Shown: piece after piece, positions 56,779-64,000 of the stretch | How the letters are laid out: each line of letters opens with the position of its first letter | Position numbering within the stretch: position 1 is the stretch's first letter | Source: Desulfamplus magnetovallimortis | Lineage (GTDB): Bacteria; Desulfobacterota; Desulfobacteria; Desulfobacterales; Desulfobacteraceae | DNA length: 64,000 bases | Assembly: GCF_900170035.1 (NCBI RefSeq) | Contig: NZ_LT828540.1 | Span: 322,960-386,959, forward strand | Reading direction: 5' to 3' | Position numbers and translations under genes: made by a program | Notes under the pieces: model-generated | Seen by the model: only the letters and a program-made list of their open reading frames with translations | What the model was told of the DNA's origin: nothing | The model's database searches: none

Positions 56779-56829
56779 TACAATACTCCTTTTCCTTTTT
56801 TTTATCTAATCTTATGAATGTTTATAAAG

Positions 56830-56955
56830 GGCATCCTTCATTTGCCGGTTTACACTTTTCCAATGGCAAGATCACCAAAAGGTAGAGACGCAATGCATTG
56901 CGTCTCTACTCCATACAAGAAGTGTAAACTATTTGTGAGCTGAATGAAACATGCC
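56830..56955 (+). mobile_element. MITE-like element E9 (126-bp palindrome subtype)
   Basis: Ends GGCATCCTTCAT and ATGAAACATGCC, inner arms GGTTTACACTTTT and AAGTGTAAACT. Perfect 8-bp flanks TTATAAAG at 56822-56829 and 56956-56963. The centre has the 28-bp palindrome (56882-56909) shared with E1, without the tandem array. It is in the purC/tmcD intergenic region. Confidence 0.92.
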
Positions 56956-56963
56956 TTATAAAG

Positions 56964-57223
56964 CTGTAAAAATATTCTGATGCTATATATCATACCTGAA
57001 GATAATTTTAAATAAATTCACAATGTGCAAATGCTAAATAGTATTTGCAAAAAATCATCAGTATGTTATGAACCTATTATTCATAATAAAAGGATGGGGA
57101 TTTACAGGGAGCCATAAGATCAATAACTTACAGTTCCCAGACCCAGATAAAAACAGCATGTGATTTACGCCAGGCTGTACCAAATCGTTAAACATTAAAA
57201 AATCTGATTGCATTTGGAGGGGA
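56964..57223. other. Spacer before tmcD
   Basis: AT-rich, no coding frame; GGAGGGG at 57217-57222 is the tmcD ribosome site. I would expect the tmc promoter here but cannot place it firmly. Confidence 0.4.
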
Positions 57224-58510
57224 ATGATGAACAATCTTGACAAATGGGACTGGGATACCGGCATCAAGCAGGTGGCGGATCTGAGTGCATGGCAAGAGCA
57301 ATTCTCATACATTGAGGAGTTCCGTGCCAGTCCCGATGGAGAAAGTGTTGCTGCAATTGTTAAAAATGAGGAAATGGAGTTTACAGTATGCCGACAGGAT
57401 TTCGGCAACGATGAGCCTGAAACATGGGAGAACGGCTACGACAAGGTTTGGAATCTAAGATTCGGGCCCGATGGTCGTCTTTCCGCTCTGGTGTCTGATG
57501 TGGGAGAATGGACAGTATGTACAGACGATGAAGCATGGGAAAATGGATATGACTTTGTCTGGAACATGACAATTGCTCCTCAAGATGGAACCGTTGCTGT
57601 ATCTACCCAGAAGGAGCTTGCCTATTGTGCCGTCAACAACGATGTGCCTTGGCAAAACTCCTTTTCCAGATTAACGGATATGGTCATAAGCCCTGATGCA
57701 AAAAACACAGCAGCCGTTGTTGAAACAATCCCTGTTCTGGAAGGTGAAATCTTTAAATTTCGTAAAGGATGCTACTCTGTTGCAGTTAATGGCACCCCCT
57801 GGAAAGAGAATTTCATGAATGCATGGGATCCTGTCTTTTCAGCGAACAGCTCAAGTGTTGCAGCAACGGTTCGAACATCATACAAGGACTATTACATAGC
57901 TGTGGATGGCAAAACATGGAACACTTCATTTGATTCTGCATGGGCACCACTTTTTTCACCAGCAGGAAATTCCGTTACCGCACCGGTTAAAAAAGATGGA
58001 AAATGGTACCTTGCCAAGGATGGAGACCTCATATGGAATACTCCCTATGCCCAGCTATGGCATCATATTTACTCTGCGGACGGCAAACGCATTGCAGCAA
58101 TTGTAGCTCCTGAATTCGGAAAATGGACAATATCTGTTGATAATGCTCCATGGCAGGTGACTTTTTCAGAATATGTATCTGATCCTGTATTCAGTCCTGA
58201 CGGAACCAGTGTTGCCTGCGTTTTCAAGGAAAAGGGAAAATGGGGTATTGCCGTTGACGGCAAGGTATGGAAAGATAGATTTGACATGGCATATCCGCCT
58301 GTTTTCAGCAATGATGGAATGTCAGTGGCAGCCAAAGTGGAAATGGGTGGATTCTATCATTATGTGCTTAATGGAGAGATCCTTGACTCAAGATATAAGA
58401 GCGTGGAGCCCCCTCTCTTCAGCCATGACAGCAGCAAAATCATGATAAGGGGGCTGCAGTTGAACGACTGGAAGCGTGATGTTGTGGCCATCAACAGAAG
58501 GAGGATATAA
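57224..58510 (+). CDS. tmcD: TmcD-like WD40-type repeat protein
   Basis: 428 residues, soluble, made of about nine repeats of the pattern W-x-N-x-F/Y-x-x-x-W-x-x-x-F-S-P-D-G-x-S-V-A-A-x-V with tryptophans at fixed spacing (DKVWNLRFGPDGRLSALVSD, SAWAPLFSPAGNSVTAPVKK, FSEYVSDPVFSPDGTSVACV), which predicts a beta-propeller. It has no cofactor motif. In sulfate reducers this is the cytoplasmic subunit of unknown role in the Tmc complex. It is followed two bases after its stop by tmcC. Confidence 0.82.
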   Translation: MMNNLDKWDWDTGIKQVADLSAWQEQFSYIEEFRASPDGESVAAIVKNEEMEFTVCRQDFGNDEPETWENGYDKVWNLRFGPDGRLSALVSDVGEWTVCTDDEAWENGYDFVWNMTIAPQDGTVAVSTQKELAYCAVNNDVPWQNSFSRLTDMVISPDAKNTAAVVETIPVLEGEIFKFRKGCYSVAVNGTPWKENFMNAWDPVFSANSSSVAATVRTSYKDYYIAVDGKTWNTSFDSAWAPLFSPAGNSVTAPVKKDGKWYLAKDGDLIWNTPYAQLWHHIYSADGKRIAAIVAPEFGKWTISVDNAPWQVTFSEYVSDPVFSPDGTSVACVFKEKGKWGIAVDGKVWKDRFDMAYPPVFSNDGMSVAAKVEMGGFYHYVLNGEILDSRYKSVEPPLFSHDSSKIMIRGLQLNDWKRDVVAINRRRI

Positions 58511-58512
58511 CA

Positions 58513-59172
58513 ATGTACTCACATTATGAATTTGTGACAGGCCCCTTTGCCTGGATGGCTTTTCTCATCTTTATTTTTGGAAGTATTTACAGATTTTATT
58601 CACTCTATAAGCTTGCCAGAAAAAAAGATGGTGCTGTTTTTGAGTACATGGATCTGAAGTTTGCCCTTCGCTCCATCGGACACTGGCTTACGCCCTTTGG
58701 AAGCCGCAGCATGAAGCTAAACCCGTCAATGACAGTTGTAACCTTTCTTTTTCATATCTCACTTTTTCTTGTTCCGATTTTTGTTTTTGGTCATGTGGTA
58801 CTCTGGAAAGAGAACTTTGACATAAGCTGGTTTACCCTGCCCAATATTGTGGCAGACATCATGACCCTGATTGTGATTTGTTCCTGCGCCTTCTTTTTAT
58901 GGCGCCGGATAAAGTTACCAGAAGTCAGATACCTTACAACCGTTGGGGATTATGTGATTCTACTTATTGTTGCAGCTCCTTTCATAACGGGATTTTGGGC
59001 ATACCATCAGTTTCCGGGTTTTGCTGCAATTACCATTATCCACATAATTTCCGGTGAAATAATGCTGATTGCCATACCTTTTACCAAACTGTTTCATATG
59101 TTTACCTTTCCCTTTACAAGGGGCTATATTGGTTCTGAGTTTGGCGGAATCAGAATGGCAAAAGACTGGTAA
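58513..59172 (+). CDS. tmcC: TmcC, membrane cytochrome b subunit
   Basis: 219 residues with five TM segments of NarI/DsrM type (AFLIFIFGSIYRFYSLYKLA, VVTFLFHISLFLVPIFVFGH, IVADIMTLIVICSCAFFLW, YVILLIVAAPFITGFWAYH, IIHIISGEIMLIAIPFTKLF). Histidines in helices 2, 4 and 5 (HISLF, YHQF, IIHII) fit haem b ligation. It passes electrons between the periplasmic cytochrome and TmcB. Confidence 0.86.
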   Translation: MYSHYEFVTGPFAWMAFLIFIFGSIYRFYSLYKLARKKDGAVFEYMDLKFALRSIGHWLTPFGSRSMKLNPSMTVVTFLFHISLFLVPIFVFGHVVLWKENFDISWFTLPNIVADIMTLIVICSCAFFLWRRIKLPEVRYLTTVGDYVILLIVAAPFITGFWAYHQFPGFAAITIIHIISGEIMLIAIPFTKLFHMFTFPFTRGYIGSEFGGIRMAKDW

Positions 59173-59383
59173 CAATAAAAAACATTACGGCAAACTTCTA
59201 TTTGAAAATCCAAACCATGCTGTTTGGAAAAACAAACCAGACTTTTTGCAGATGCAAGCCAGATTGTTTATAAATCCAAACCTTACTATTTGCAGACGCA
59301 AGCCAATCAATGAAGATTGCCCCAATTTTTTGATAGATTATAGTTTTGACCATAATTTCTGCTAAGATAAAAGAAGGTAAGCC
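59173..59383. repeat. tmcC-tmcB spacer with direct repeats
   Basis: AAATCCAAACC occurs at 59206 and 59273, and TTTGCAGAYGCAAGCCAR occurs twice (about 59248 and 59290). 211 bp inside an operon is unusual; no gene is seen. Confidence 0.5.
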
Positions 59384-60730
59384 ATGACTGAATCCAATAC
59401 GGTCACTCCAGTAAAAGAAATTGATGATAAAGGAATATTGAAGGGGGTTGAGCAACTGACCCCTGAAAAAATCGAGAGCACCATCCTGCAGGTTCTCAAG
59501 GACGAAACCGGTGCAAAACTTAAAGTGTATGTTGATACCTGTGTACATTGTGCCATGTGCAGTGAGGGCTGTCATTTTTTCCTCTCAATGGATCGTGACC
59601 CCAAATACTCACCTGCTGCAAAAGTAAAGCAGACTCTTTGGGAAATCATAAAGAAAAAAGGCAAAGTTTCTCCGGAGTTCATTAAGAATGCGGCAGTTGT
59701 TGCCTTTACACAGTGCAATCTTTGTAAACGATGTGCCATGTACTGTCCATTTGGTATAGATATCGCTTATGTTATATCTGTTATGAGAAGAATATGCCAT
59801 AAACTCGGGGTTGTACCACTTTACATCCAGGATACAGCCCACAGCCACTCGGTATCCATGAACCAGATGTGGGTCAAGGATGACGAATGGATTGATACAT
59901 TGATGTGGCAGGAGGAAGAAGCCCAGGAGGACATTGAAAATTTGAGGATTCCCTTAGACAAAGAGGGAGCAGATATATTTTACTCTGTAATAGGCCCTGA
60001 GCCAAAATTCAGGGCACAGCTTATCTACCAGGCTGCCGTTATCATGAATGCTGCCGGAGAGAACTGGACAATGCCCTCCATGCCAGGATGGGATAACAGC
60101 GACATGTGTATGTATATTGGCGACTATGAAATGATGGAGCGCCTTAAAAAAGAGCATTTTGAGTGTGCAGCCAACTTAAGAGCCAAACGAATAGTGATGG
60201 GAGAGTGCGGCCATGCTTTCAGATCAGTTTATGACATGGGCAACAGGGCTCTTGGATGGAGAATGCCTCCGGTTGAGGTTGTGCATGCCATAGAGTACTA
60301 CAATGAGCTTTTTGAAAACAAAAAAATCAAAATCAAGCACAAATTTGACCGCCCCGTAACCCTTCACGATCCCTGCAACATTGTCAGGGGCCGTGGACTT
60401 CATGAGATGTCACGCAATGTTGTAAGAGCCACCTGCGAGACATTCATAGAGATGACCCCGAACAGGGAGCATAATTACTGTTGCAGTGCTGGCGGTGGCG
60501 TCATCAACTGTGGCCCTCCCTTCAAAAATGCAAGGGTTGCAAGCGGAAAGGAAAAGGCTCAGCAACTTCTTGCTGCAAAGGCAAAAGGCGCTGAAGTCGT
60601 CATTGCGCCATGCCATAACTGCCATGGCGGACTTGAAGATATTATCCACAGCTTTGGTGTTGACATGGAACTCAAGTTCCTCGGTGATATCATTTATGAA
60701 ATTCTGGATTTGCCTGAAAAAGAAGAATAA
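59384..60730 (+). CDS. tmcB: TmcB, iron-sulfur/CCG-domain subunit
   Basis: 448 residues, related to HdrD and DsrK. Two 4Fe-4S motifs: CVHCAMCSEGC (about 54-64) and CNLCKRCAMYC (about 115-125). Two cysteine-rich CCG domains follow: a first half around MGECGHAFR (about 270) with HDPCNIVRGRG, and CCSAGGGVINCGP (about 366-378) with CHNCHGG. This is the cytoplasmic-face catalytic-like subunit that handles electrons from or to a thiol/disulfide or other partner. Next gene tmcA is 15 bases away. Confidence 0.9.
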   Translation: MTESNTVTPVKEIDDKGILKGVEQLTPEKIESTILQVLKDETGAKLKVYVDTCVHCAMCSEGCHFFLSMDRDPKYSPAAKVKQTLWEIIKKKGKVSPEFIKNAAVVAFTQCNLCKRCAMYCPFGIDIAYVISVMRRICHKLGVVPLYIQDTAHSHSVSMNQMWVKDDEWIDTLMWQEEEAQEDIENLRIPLDKEGADIFYSVIGPEPKFRAQLIYQAAVIMNAAGENWTMPSMPGWDNSDMCMYIGDYEMMERLKKEHFECAANLRAKRIVMGECGHAFRSVYDMGNRALGWRMPPVEVVHAIEYYNELFENKKIKIKHKFDRPVTLHDPCNIVRGRGLHEMSRNVVRATCETFIEMTPNREHNYCCSAGGGVINCGPPFKNARVASGKEKAQQLLAAKAKGAEVVIAPCHNCHGGLEDIIHSFGVDMELKFLGDIIYEILDLPEKEE

Positions 60731-60745
60731 GGAGATAAACCTGCG

Positions 60746-61192
60746 ATGAATTATTCAAGTGCAAAACCCAAAAAACTCTTCCTGAACTGCATTATTTCAG
60801 CAATGAAGAGCATTGTTCCCAAAGGAATCTTTCTGACCTCTCTTTTTCTGATAATATCAGGCACAGCATTCAGCAATGACTGTTACACAATTAATGGTGA
60901 GAGTCTGGAGGATAATACAAATACACGTCCATTTGTCTGCTTTCCCCATGATGAACACAATGAAAATGCAGGGCTTGACGATAACTGCGCAAGGTGTCAT
61001 CATGTCTATACAGACGGCCAGCTTATGCCCGATGAATCTTCCGAAGATTCATCCTGCTCGGAATGTCATATGAGCCAGGAAAAACCAAATGATCTTGATT
61101 TGATTGTCAGATATCACAAACTGTGCAGAAGCTGCCATCTTGAAGAGAAAAAAGGCCCCATCACATGTGGAGAGTGTCATAAAAAACCGTAA
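60746..61192 (+). CDS. tmcA: TmcA-like acidic tetrahaem cytochrome c3
   Basis: 148 residues. Signal peptide KSIVPKGIFLTSLFLIISGT with cleavage after AFS; ATG 60803 is an alternative start but AAGGAG at 60729-60734 favours 60746. Four CxxCH haem motifs: CARCH, CSECH, CRSCH, CGECH, with two further His (FPHDEHNE) as distal ligands. The mature part is acidic. It accepts electrons from periplasmic hydrogenase or type I c3 and feeds TmcC. Gene order here is D-C-B-A, the reverse of the A-B-C-D order described in Desulfovibrio. Confidence 0.92.
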   Translation: MNYSSAKPKKLFLNCIISAMKSIVPKGIFLTSLFLIISGTAFSNDCYTINGESLEDNTNTRPFVCFPHDEHNENAGLDDNCARCHHVYTDGQLMPDESSEDSSCSECHMSQEKPNDLDLIVRYHKLCRSCHLEEKKGPITCGECHKKP

Positions 61193-61628
61193 AAAAGTGA
61201 TCATGGCCGGTTTTCAACGACATCAAAAATGAAAATCATGAAGCCGGCCTGAGAATGATCGGCCTTCCAACAGTCAGGAAAGCTCATGCCAAAATGATCC
61301 ATAAATTTCCCCCTCAATATATTCTGCAGAGGGGGAAATACCCTCAACAAAAATCAGGAACAATCTTCAAGGTCGCAAATAAATTCAGTTACTTGAATCA
61401 TTTTTTTCTTTTTTATGCCTCTCCTTATTCCGCCTAAGCTTTATCATGAATATAGGCATTCAATTATCGACAAACTCTCTCCGGAATCTATTGTTGTCTT
61501 GCCAAACGTTCAAGCGTTTTTTCAAGCATGGGCAGGCAACGAAATGCTGATGCACTTCTTTTTTTAGATGCAGCATCAGAAATTGACTGGTAGATTCAAA
61601 GAAGAAAAAGGGGAGAGGTACATAATAA
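60763..61628 (+). repeat. ~865-bp direct duplication, copy 1
   Basis: Includes most of tmcA and 430 bp downstream. Copy 2 (62960-63823) lies at a constant offset of 2197 bases with very few mismatches and, up to about 61590, no indels. Confidence 0.93.
61305..61339 (+). terminator. Perfect 11-bp hairpin downstream of tmcA
   Basis: ATTTCCCCCTC and GAGGGGGAAAT with a 13-base loop. A GC-rich inverted pair (GGCCGG at about 61205 / CCGGCC at about 61243) comes before it. Either or both could end the tmc message. The hairpin is duplicated at 63502-63536. Confidence 0.5.
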
Positions 61629-61807
61629 TCAATTCTCATCAGCCTGTAATGATAAGGGATAAAGGAAAATTTTTGGTAAAGATTGTTCTTGTTTCGTATC
61701 TTGAGCAGGAGTCGTGGCTGGGGTGTATGAGAGGTAAAGGTAAAATTACAGGGGATATTATTTCACCAGCAGAAGATACTGACAACTGGAAGGTGCTTTC
61801 AGAATGA
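61568..61807 (+). pseudogene. Truncated Phd/YefM-type antitoxin remnant
   Basis: A frame of 79 codons whose first 20 lie in the duplicated segment, in a frame not kept in copy 2. From about residue 20 it resembles an antitoxin: NSHQPVMIRDKGKFLVKIVL (like the EPVIITRNGKP strand pair) and a tail GKGKITGDIISPAEDTDNWK. The N-terminal DNA-binding half is missing. It appears to have been cut by the duplication boundary. Confidence 0.4.
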
Positions 61808-61906
61808 AATAATTCCTCTTGAGTTCTTCGTATTTGATGAAGTCTTACCCGCTTGGAATTACAGGGTTATTCCAAATGGGCAAGTTATTGAAATCCTGTT
61901 CCTAAG

Positions 61907-62050
61907 ATGCCAAATAAAGATGGAACCGGGCCAAAAGGTCAGGAACCGAAAGATGGTAAGTGCAAGGGTAAGCGGACGGAACCTGGCCAGGGACCAATGA
62001 CCGGGGGAAAGAATAGTTGGCTTTCTTGGAAGCCAACATTTTTGCAATGA
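61907..62050 (+). CDS. 47-residue G/P/K-rich small protein
   Basis: Reads MPNKDGTGPKGQEPKDGKCK and ends SWKPTFLQ. The start resembles the MPxxDGTGPxGxGP motif of small DUF5320-type proteins of anaerobes. No clear ribosome site is seen, so the assignment is weak; it lies between the two duplicated segments. Confidence 0.35.
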   Translation: MPNKDGTGPKGQEPKDGKCKGKRTEPGQGPMTGGKNSWLSWKPTFLQ

Positions 62051-62102
62051 ACTATCGAATTTCTGTTTGACAAAACCAACTCATAGAAGTACAATTGTAC
62101 TC

Positions 62103-62501
62103 ATGAATATAATAGCTGATACAAATATATTTTTGGCAGTTGCTCTCTATGAAGCTGAAAGAGAGCAAATCATCAAGCTTACAATAGGCCATGAGTTGAT
62201 TGCCCCTGAGATATTGCCATTTGAAATTGGTAATGCCTTGTCAGCCATGCTGAAAAAACATCGGATAACTCCGGATGAATTAATCGATACGTGGGATGCC
62301 ACCCAGAAAATACCAGTTGACTTGCGAAGTGTTGATATTCGGGAAGCACTTGCAATAGCATCTAAATTTAACATTTATGCTTATGATGCCTACTTCTTGA
62401 CGTGTGCTATTTCCTTGCGTAGTCCACTGATGACTCTTGATCGTCGAATGAATGAAGTGGGCAAACTTTTAGGTGTCCATATCATGGAGGTTCATAAATG
62501 A
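62103..62501 (+). CDS. PIN-domain toxin (VapC-type)
   Basis: 132 residues. The acidic PIN residues are in IADTNIFLAVAL (D6), LPFEIGNALS (E about 40), YAYDAYFLTCA (D about 98) and LMTLDRRM (D about 116). VapC toxins are Mg2+-dependent RNases cutting tRNA or rRNA. The stop overlaps the start of the antitoxin gene by four bases. Confidence 0.88.
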   Translation: MNIIADTNIFLAVALYEAEREQIIKLTIGHELIAPEILPFEIGNALSAMLKKHRITPDELIDTWDATQKIPVDLRSVDIREALAIASKFNIYAYDAYFLTCAISLRSPLMTLDRRMNEVGKLLGVHIMEVHK

Positions 62502-62728
62502 AAGTTTTTACATACTCAGAAGCTCGGCAAAAGCTTTCCACCGTTTTGGATTTAGCACGATCTGAAGAAGTAATTATCAAACGCCGGGGTGGAGAAGTTT
62601 TCAAGGTGATGTTTAAAAAGGCTACCCCGTCCTCCCCATTTGATGTTCCGGGAGTAAAAACAAATGCCACAACAAAGGATATTCTTGATGCAGTCCATGA
62701 CTCACGTGCAAGGAAGCTGGGCATTTGA
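62498..62728 (+). CDS. Phd/YefM-type antitoxin
   Basis: 76 residues. MKVFTYSEARQKLSTVLDLA is the N-terminal antitoxin motif and VIIKRRGGEVFKVMF the following strand pair; the C-terminal tail should wrap the toxin. It follows the toxin gene; antitoxin-first order is more common. Confidence 0.85.
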   Translation: MKVFTYSEARQKLSTVLDLARSEEVIIKRRGGEVFKVMFKKATPSSPFDVPGVKTNATTKDILDAVHDSRARKLGI

Positions 62729-62755
62729 GTGTAATCTCTATCAGAGGGTGGGACT

Positions 62756-62800
62756 TACCTCACCCCCTAACCCCCTCTCACAGACTTGCGAGGGAGAACT
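62756..62800. repeat. Worn copy of the CCCCCTCTCC repeat
   Basis: TACCTCACCCCCTAACCCCC then TCTCACAGACTTGCGAGGGA; similar in layout to 47870-47905 but with a weaker hairpin and no terminal repeats. The rest of 62729-62959 shows no gene. Confidence 0.5.
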
Positions 62801-62999
62801 TGGGTAGATAATCCGATTGAATTGTAATCACATTTTCTTCCGGGAAAGTTGATCAATTTAGCTGCGGCACTTTCTTCCACTATGATTCTGTCAACTCCTA
62901 TAACTCCGATTTAATGAAGGCGGCTTACAGCTTTGACGTTGCCTTGGCACAATTGCTTGAAAACCCAAAACTCTCTTTCTGAACAGCATTCTTTCAGCA

Positions 63000-63389
63000 A
63001 TAAAGAGCATTGTTCCAAAAAGAATCTTTCTGACCTCTCTTTTTCTGATAATATCAGGCACAGCATTCAGCAATGACTGTTACACAATTAATGGTGAGAG
63101 TCTGGAGGATAATACAAATACACGTCCATTTGTCTGCTTTCCCCATGATGAACACAATGAAAATGCAGCGCTTGACGATAACTGCGCAAGGTGTCATCAT
63201 GTCTATACAGACGGCCAGCTTATGCCCGATGAATCTTCCGAAGATTCATCCTGCTCGGAATGTCATATGAGCCAGGAAAAACCAAATGATCTTGATTTGA
63301 TTATCAGATATCATAAACTCTGCAGAAGCTGCCATCTTCAAGAGAAAAAAGGCCCCATCACATGTGGAGAGTGTCATAAAAAACCGTAA
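63000..63389 (+). pseudogene. tmcA copy without a start codon
   Basis: The codon matching ATG 60803 is ATA (63000-63002) and the frame meets TGA before any start upstream; the next in-frame ATG is after the first haem motif. The signal peptide, all four CxxCH motifs and the stop are otherwise kept, with only a handful of substitutions. This suggests a recent copy that lost its promoter and start, unless ATA or another rare codon is used. Confidence 0.85.
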
Positions 63390-63501
63390 AAAAGTGATCA
63401 TGGCCGGTTTTCAACTACAACAAAAATGAAAATCATGAAGCCGGCCTGAGAATGATCGGCCTTCCAACAGTCAGGAAAGCTCATGCCAAAATGATCCATA
63501 A

Positions 63502-63536
63502 ATTTCCCCCTCAATATATCCTGCAGAGGGGGAAAT
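63502..63536 (+). terminator. Duplicated hairpin
   Basis: Same ATTTCCCCCTC / GAGGGGGAAAT stem as at 61305-61339. Confidence 0.45.
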
Positions 63537-64000
63537 ATCCTCAACAGAAAATCAGAAACAACATTCAAGGTCGCAAATAAATTCAGTTACTTGAAGCATT
63601 TTTTTCTTTTTTATGCCTCTCCTTATTCCGCCTAAGCTTTATCATGAATATAGGCATTCAATTATCGACAAACTCTCTCCGGAATCTATTGTTGTCTTGC
63701 CAAACGTTCAAGCGTTTTTTCAAGCATGGGCAGGCAACGAAATGCTGATGCACTTCTTTTTTTAGATGCAGCATCAGAAATTGACTGGTACATTCAAAGA
63801 AAAAGGGGACAGGTACATAATACACTAAAAGAGCCGCACCCAAATGATGGATGGCAAAATCAGATACTAAATCCATTTTTTTTAAATCTTGACGAAGCAC
63901 TTTCTTTTTAGATTCATAAATAAATAATTGTTATAAAATACTCCTCACAGACAGACTCCTCTTTAATAAATCAATAGATAATTTTTTTACATAATCCCCC
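63537..64000. other. Window end: rest of duplication and unique sequence
   Basis: After the hairpin, a frame at 63726-63911 (61 codons, ADALLFLDAASEIDWYIQRK ... NLDEALSF) continues out of the duplication and could be the tail of a longer gene, part of which was copied to 61440-61628. I do not recognise it. 63912-64000 is AT-rich with no feature. Confidence 0.3.

Larger units (their letters stand above)
62960..63823 (+). repeat. ~865-bp direct duplication, copy 2
   Basis: Matches 60763-61628. It contains a start-less cytochrome c3 copy and the duplicated hairpin. Confidence 0.93.

Noticed and set aside
63073-63270. Frame inside the duplicated cytochrome region, also present at 60876-61073
   Set aside because: It is an out-of-frame reading of the cytochrome c3 gene. 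Its conservation follows only from the recent DNA duplication.

Overview
The window looks like a chromosomal segment of an AT-rich anaerobic deltaproteobacterium (Desulfobacterota), most likely a Desulfobacteraceae-type sulfate reducer. The evidence is a complete Tmc-type transmembrane redox complex with a tetrahaem cytochrome c3 (57224-61192), a corrinoid/methyl-H4folate methyltransferase pair (31558-33020), an acyl-CoA dehydrogenase/ETF cluster (13406-17194) and the recO/glyQ/glyS neighbourhood. The genus cannot be fixed from the sequence alone.

Layout. 1-31421 is mostly housekeeping: mgtE, recO, a GHMP kinase, a RelA/SpoT-domain protein, glyQS, a PC4-like small protein, a nucleoside phosphorylase, ligA, an AAA-ATPase/nuclease-like protein, an acyl-CoA dehydrogenase with EtfB and an EtfA-HTH-cupin fusion, xseA/xseB/ispA/dxs, tlyA, an EF-G-like GTPase, a phosphodiesterase, a DUF3352-like exported protein, and a motA/motB/PilZ set on the minus strand. 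31558-33020 is the corrinoid methyl-transfer pair. 33655-53283 is the accessory heart of the window: TolC, two paralogous TPR proteins, two paralogous metzincin (matrixin-like) proteases, an M50-like/HlyD fusion whose HExxH is gone, a 2236-residue NRPS (C-A*-T-C-A-T, asterisk = degenerate), a second NRPS (C*-A), and a convergent sulfotransferase. After it come a macro-domain protein, a HAD phosphatase, a zf-TFIIB protein and purC, then tmcD-C-B-A, then a recent ~865-bp duplication of the tmcA region that flanks toxin-antitoxin genes.

How the parts may work together. In the NRPS locus the A domain of module 1 has lost its nucleotide-binding core motifs, while the second protein has an intact A domain, a ruined C domain and no carrier domain. 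The simplest reading is that the second protein loads the first carrier domain in trans. No thioesterase is present. The TolC and HlyD-type proteins give an envelope-spanning export route, and the metzincins and sulfotransferase are candidate processing or tailoring enzymes. I know of no described system with this combination.

Repeats are the other outstanding feature. At least nine copies of a MITE-like element (canonical length 105-107 bp, ends GGCATSCTTCAT / ATGAAGSATGCC) lie between genes, each flanked by an 8-bp direct repeat (seven perfect, two 7/8). This family transposed; GG-ends plus 8-bp AT-rich target duplications resemble the ISL3 family, but no transposase is in the window. A second element (99 bp, 9-bp target duplication) supplies the stop codon of the big NRPS gene. 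Short in-frame tandem duplications occur in many proteins. Three apparent frameshifts (two in etfB, one in the DUF3352-like gene) all look like one base missing from an A or T run, so sequencing error is a live alternative to decay.
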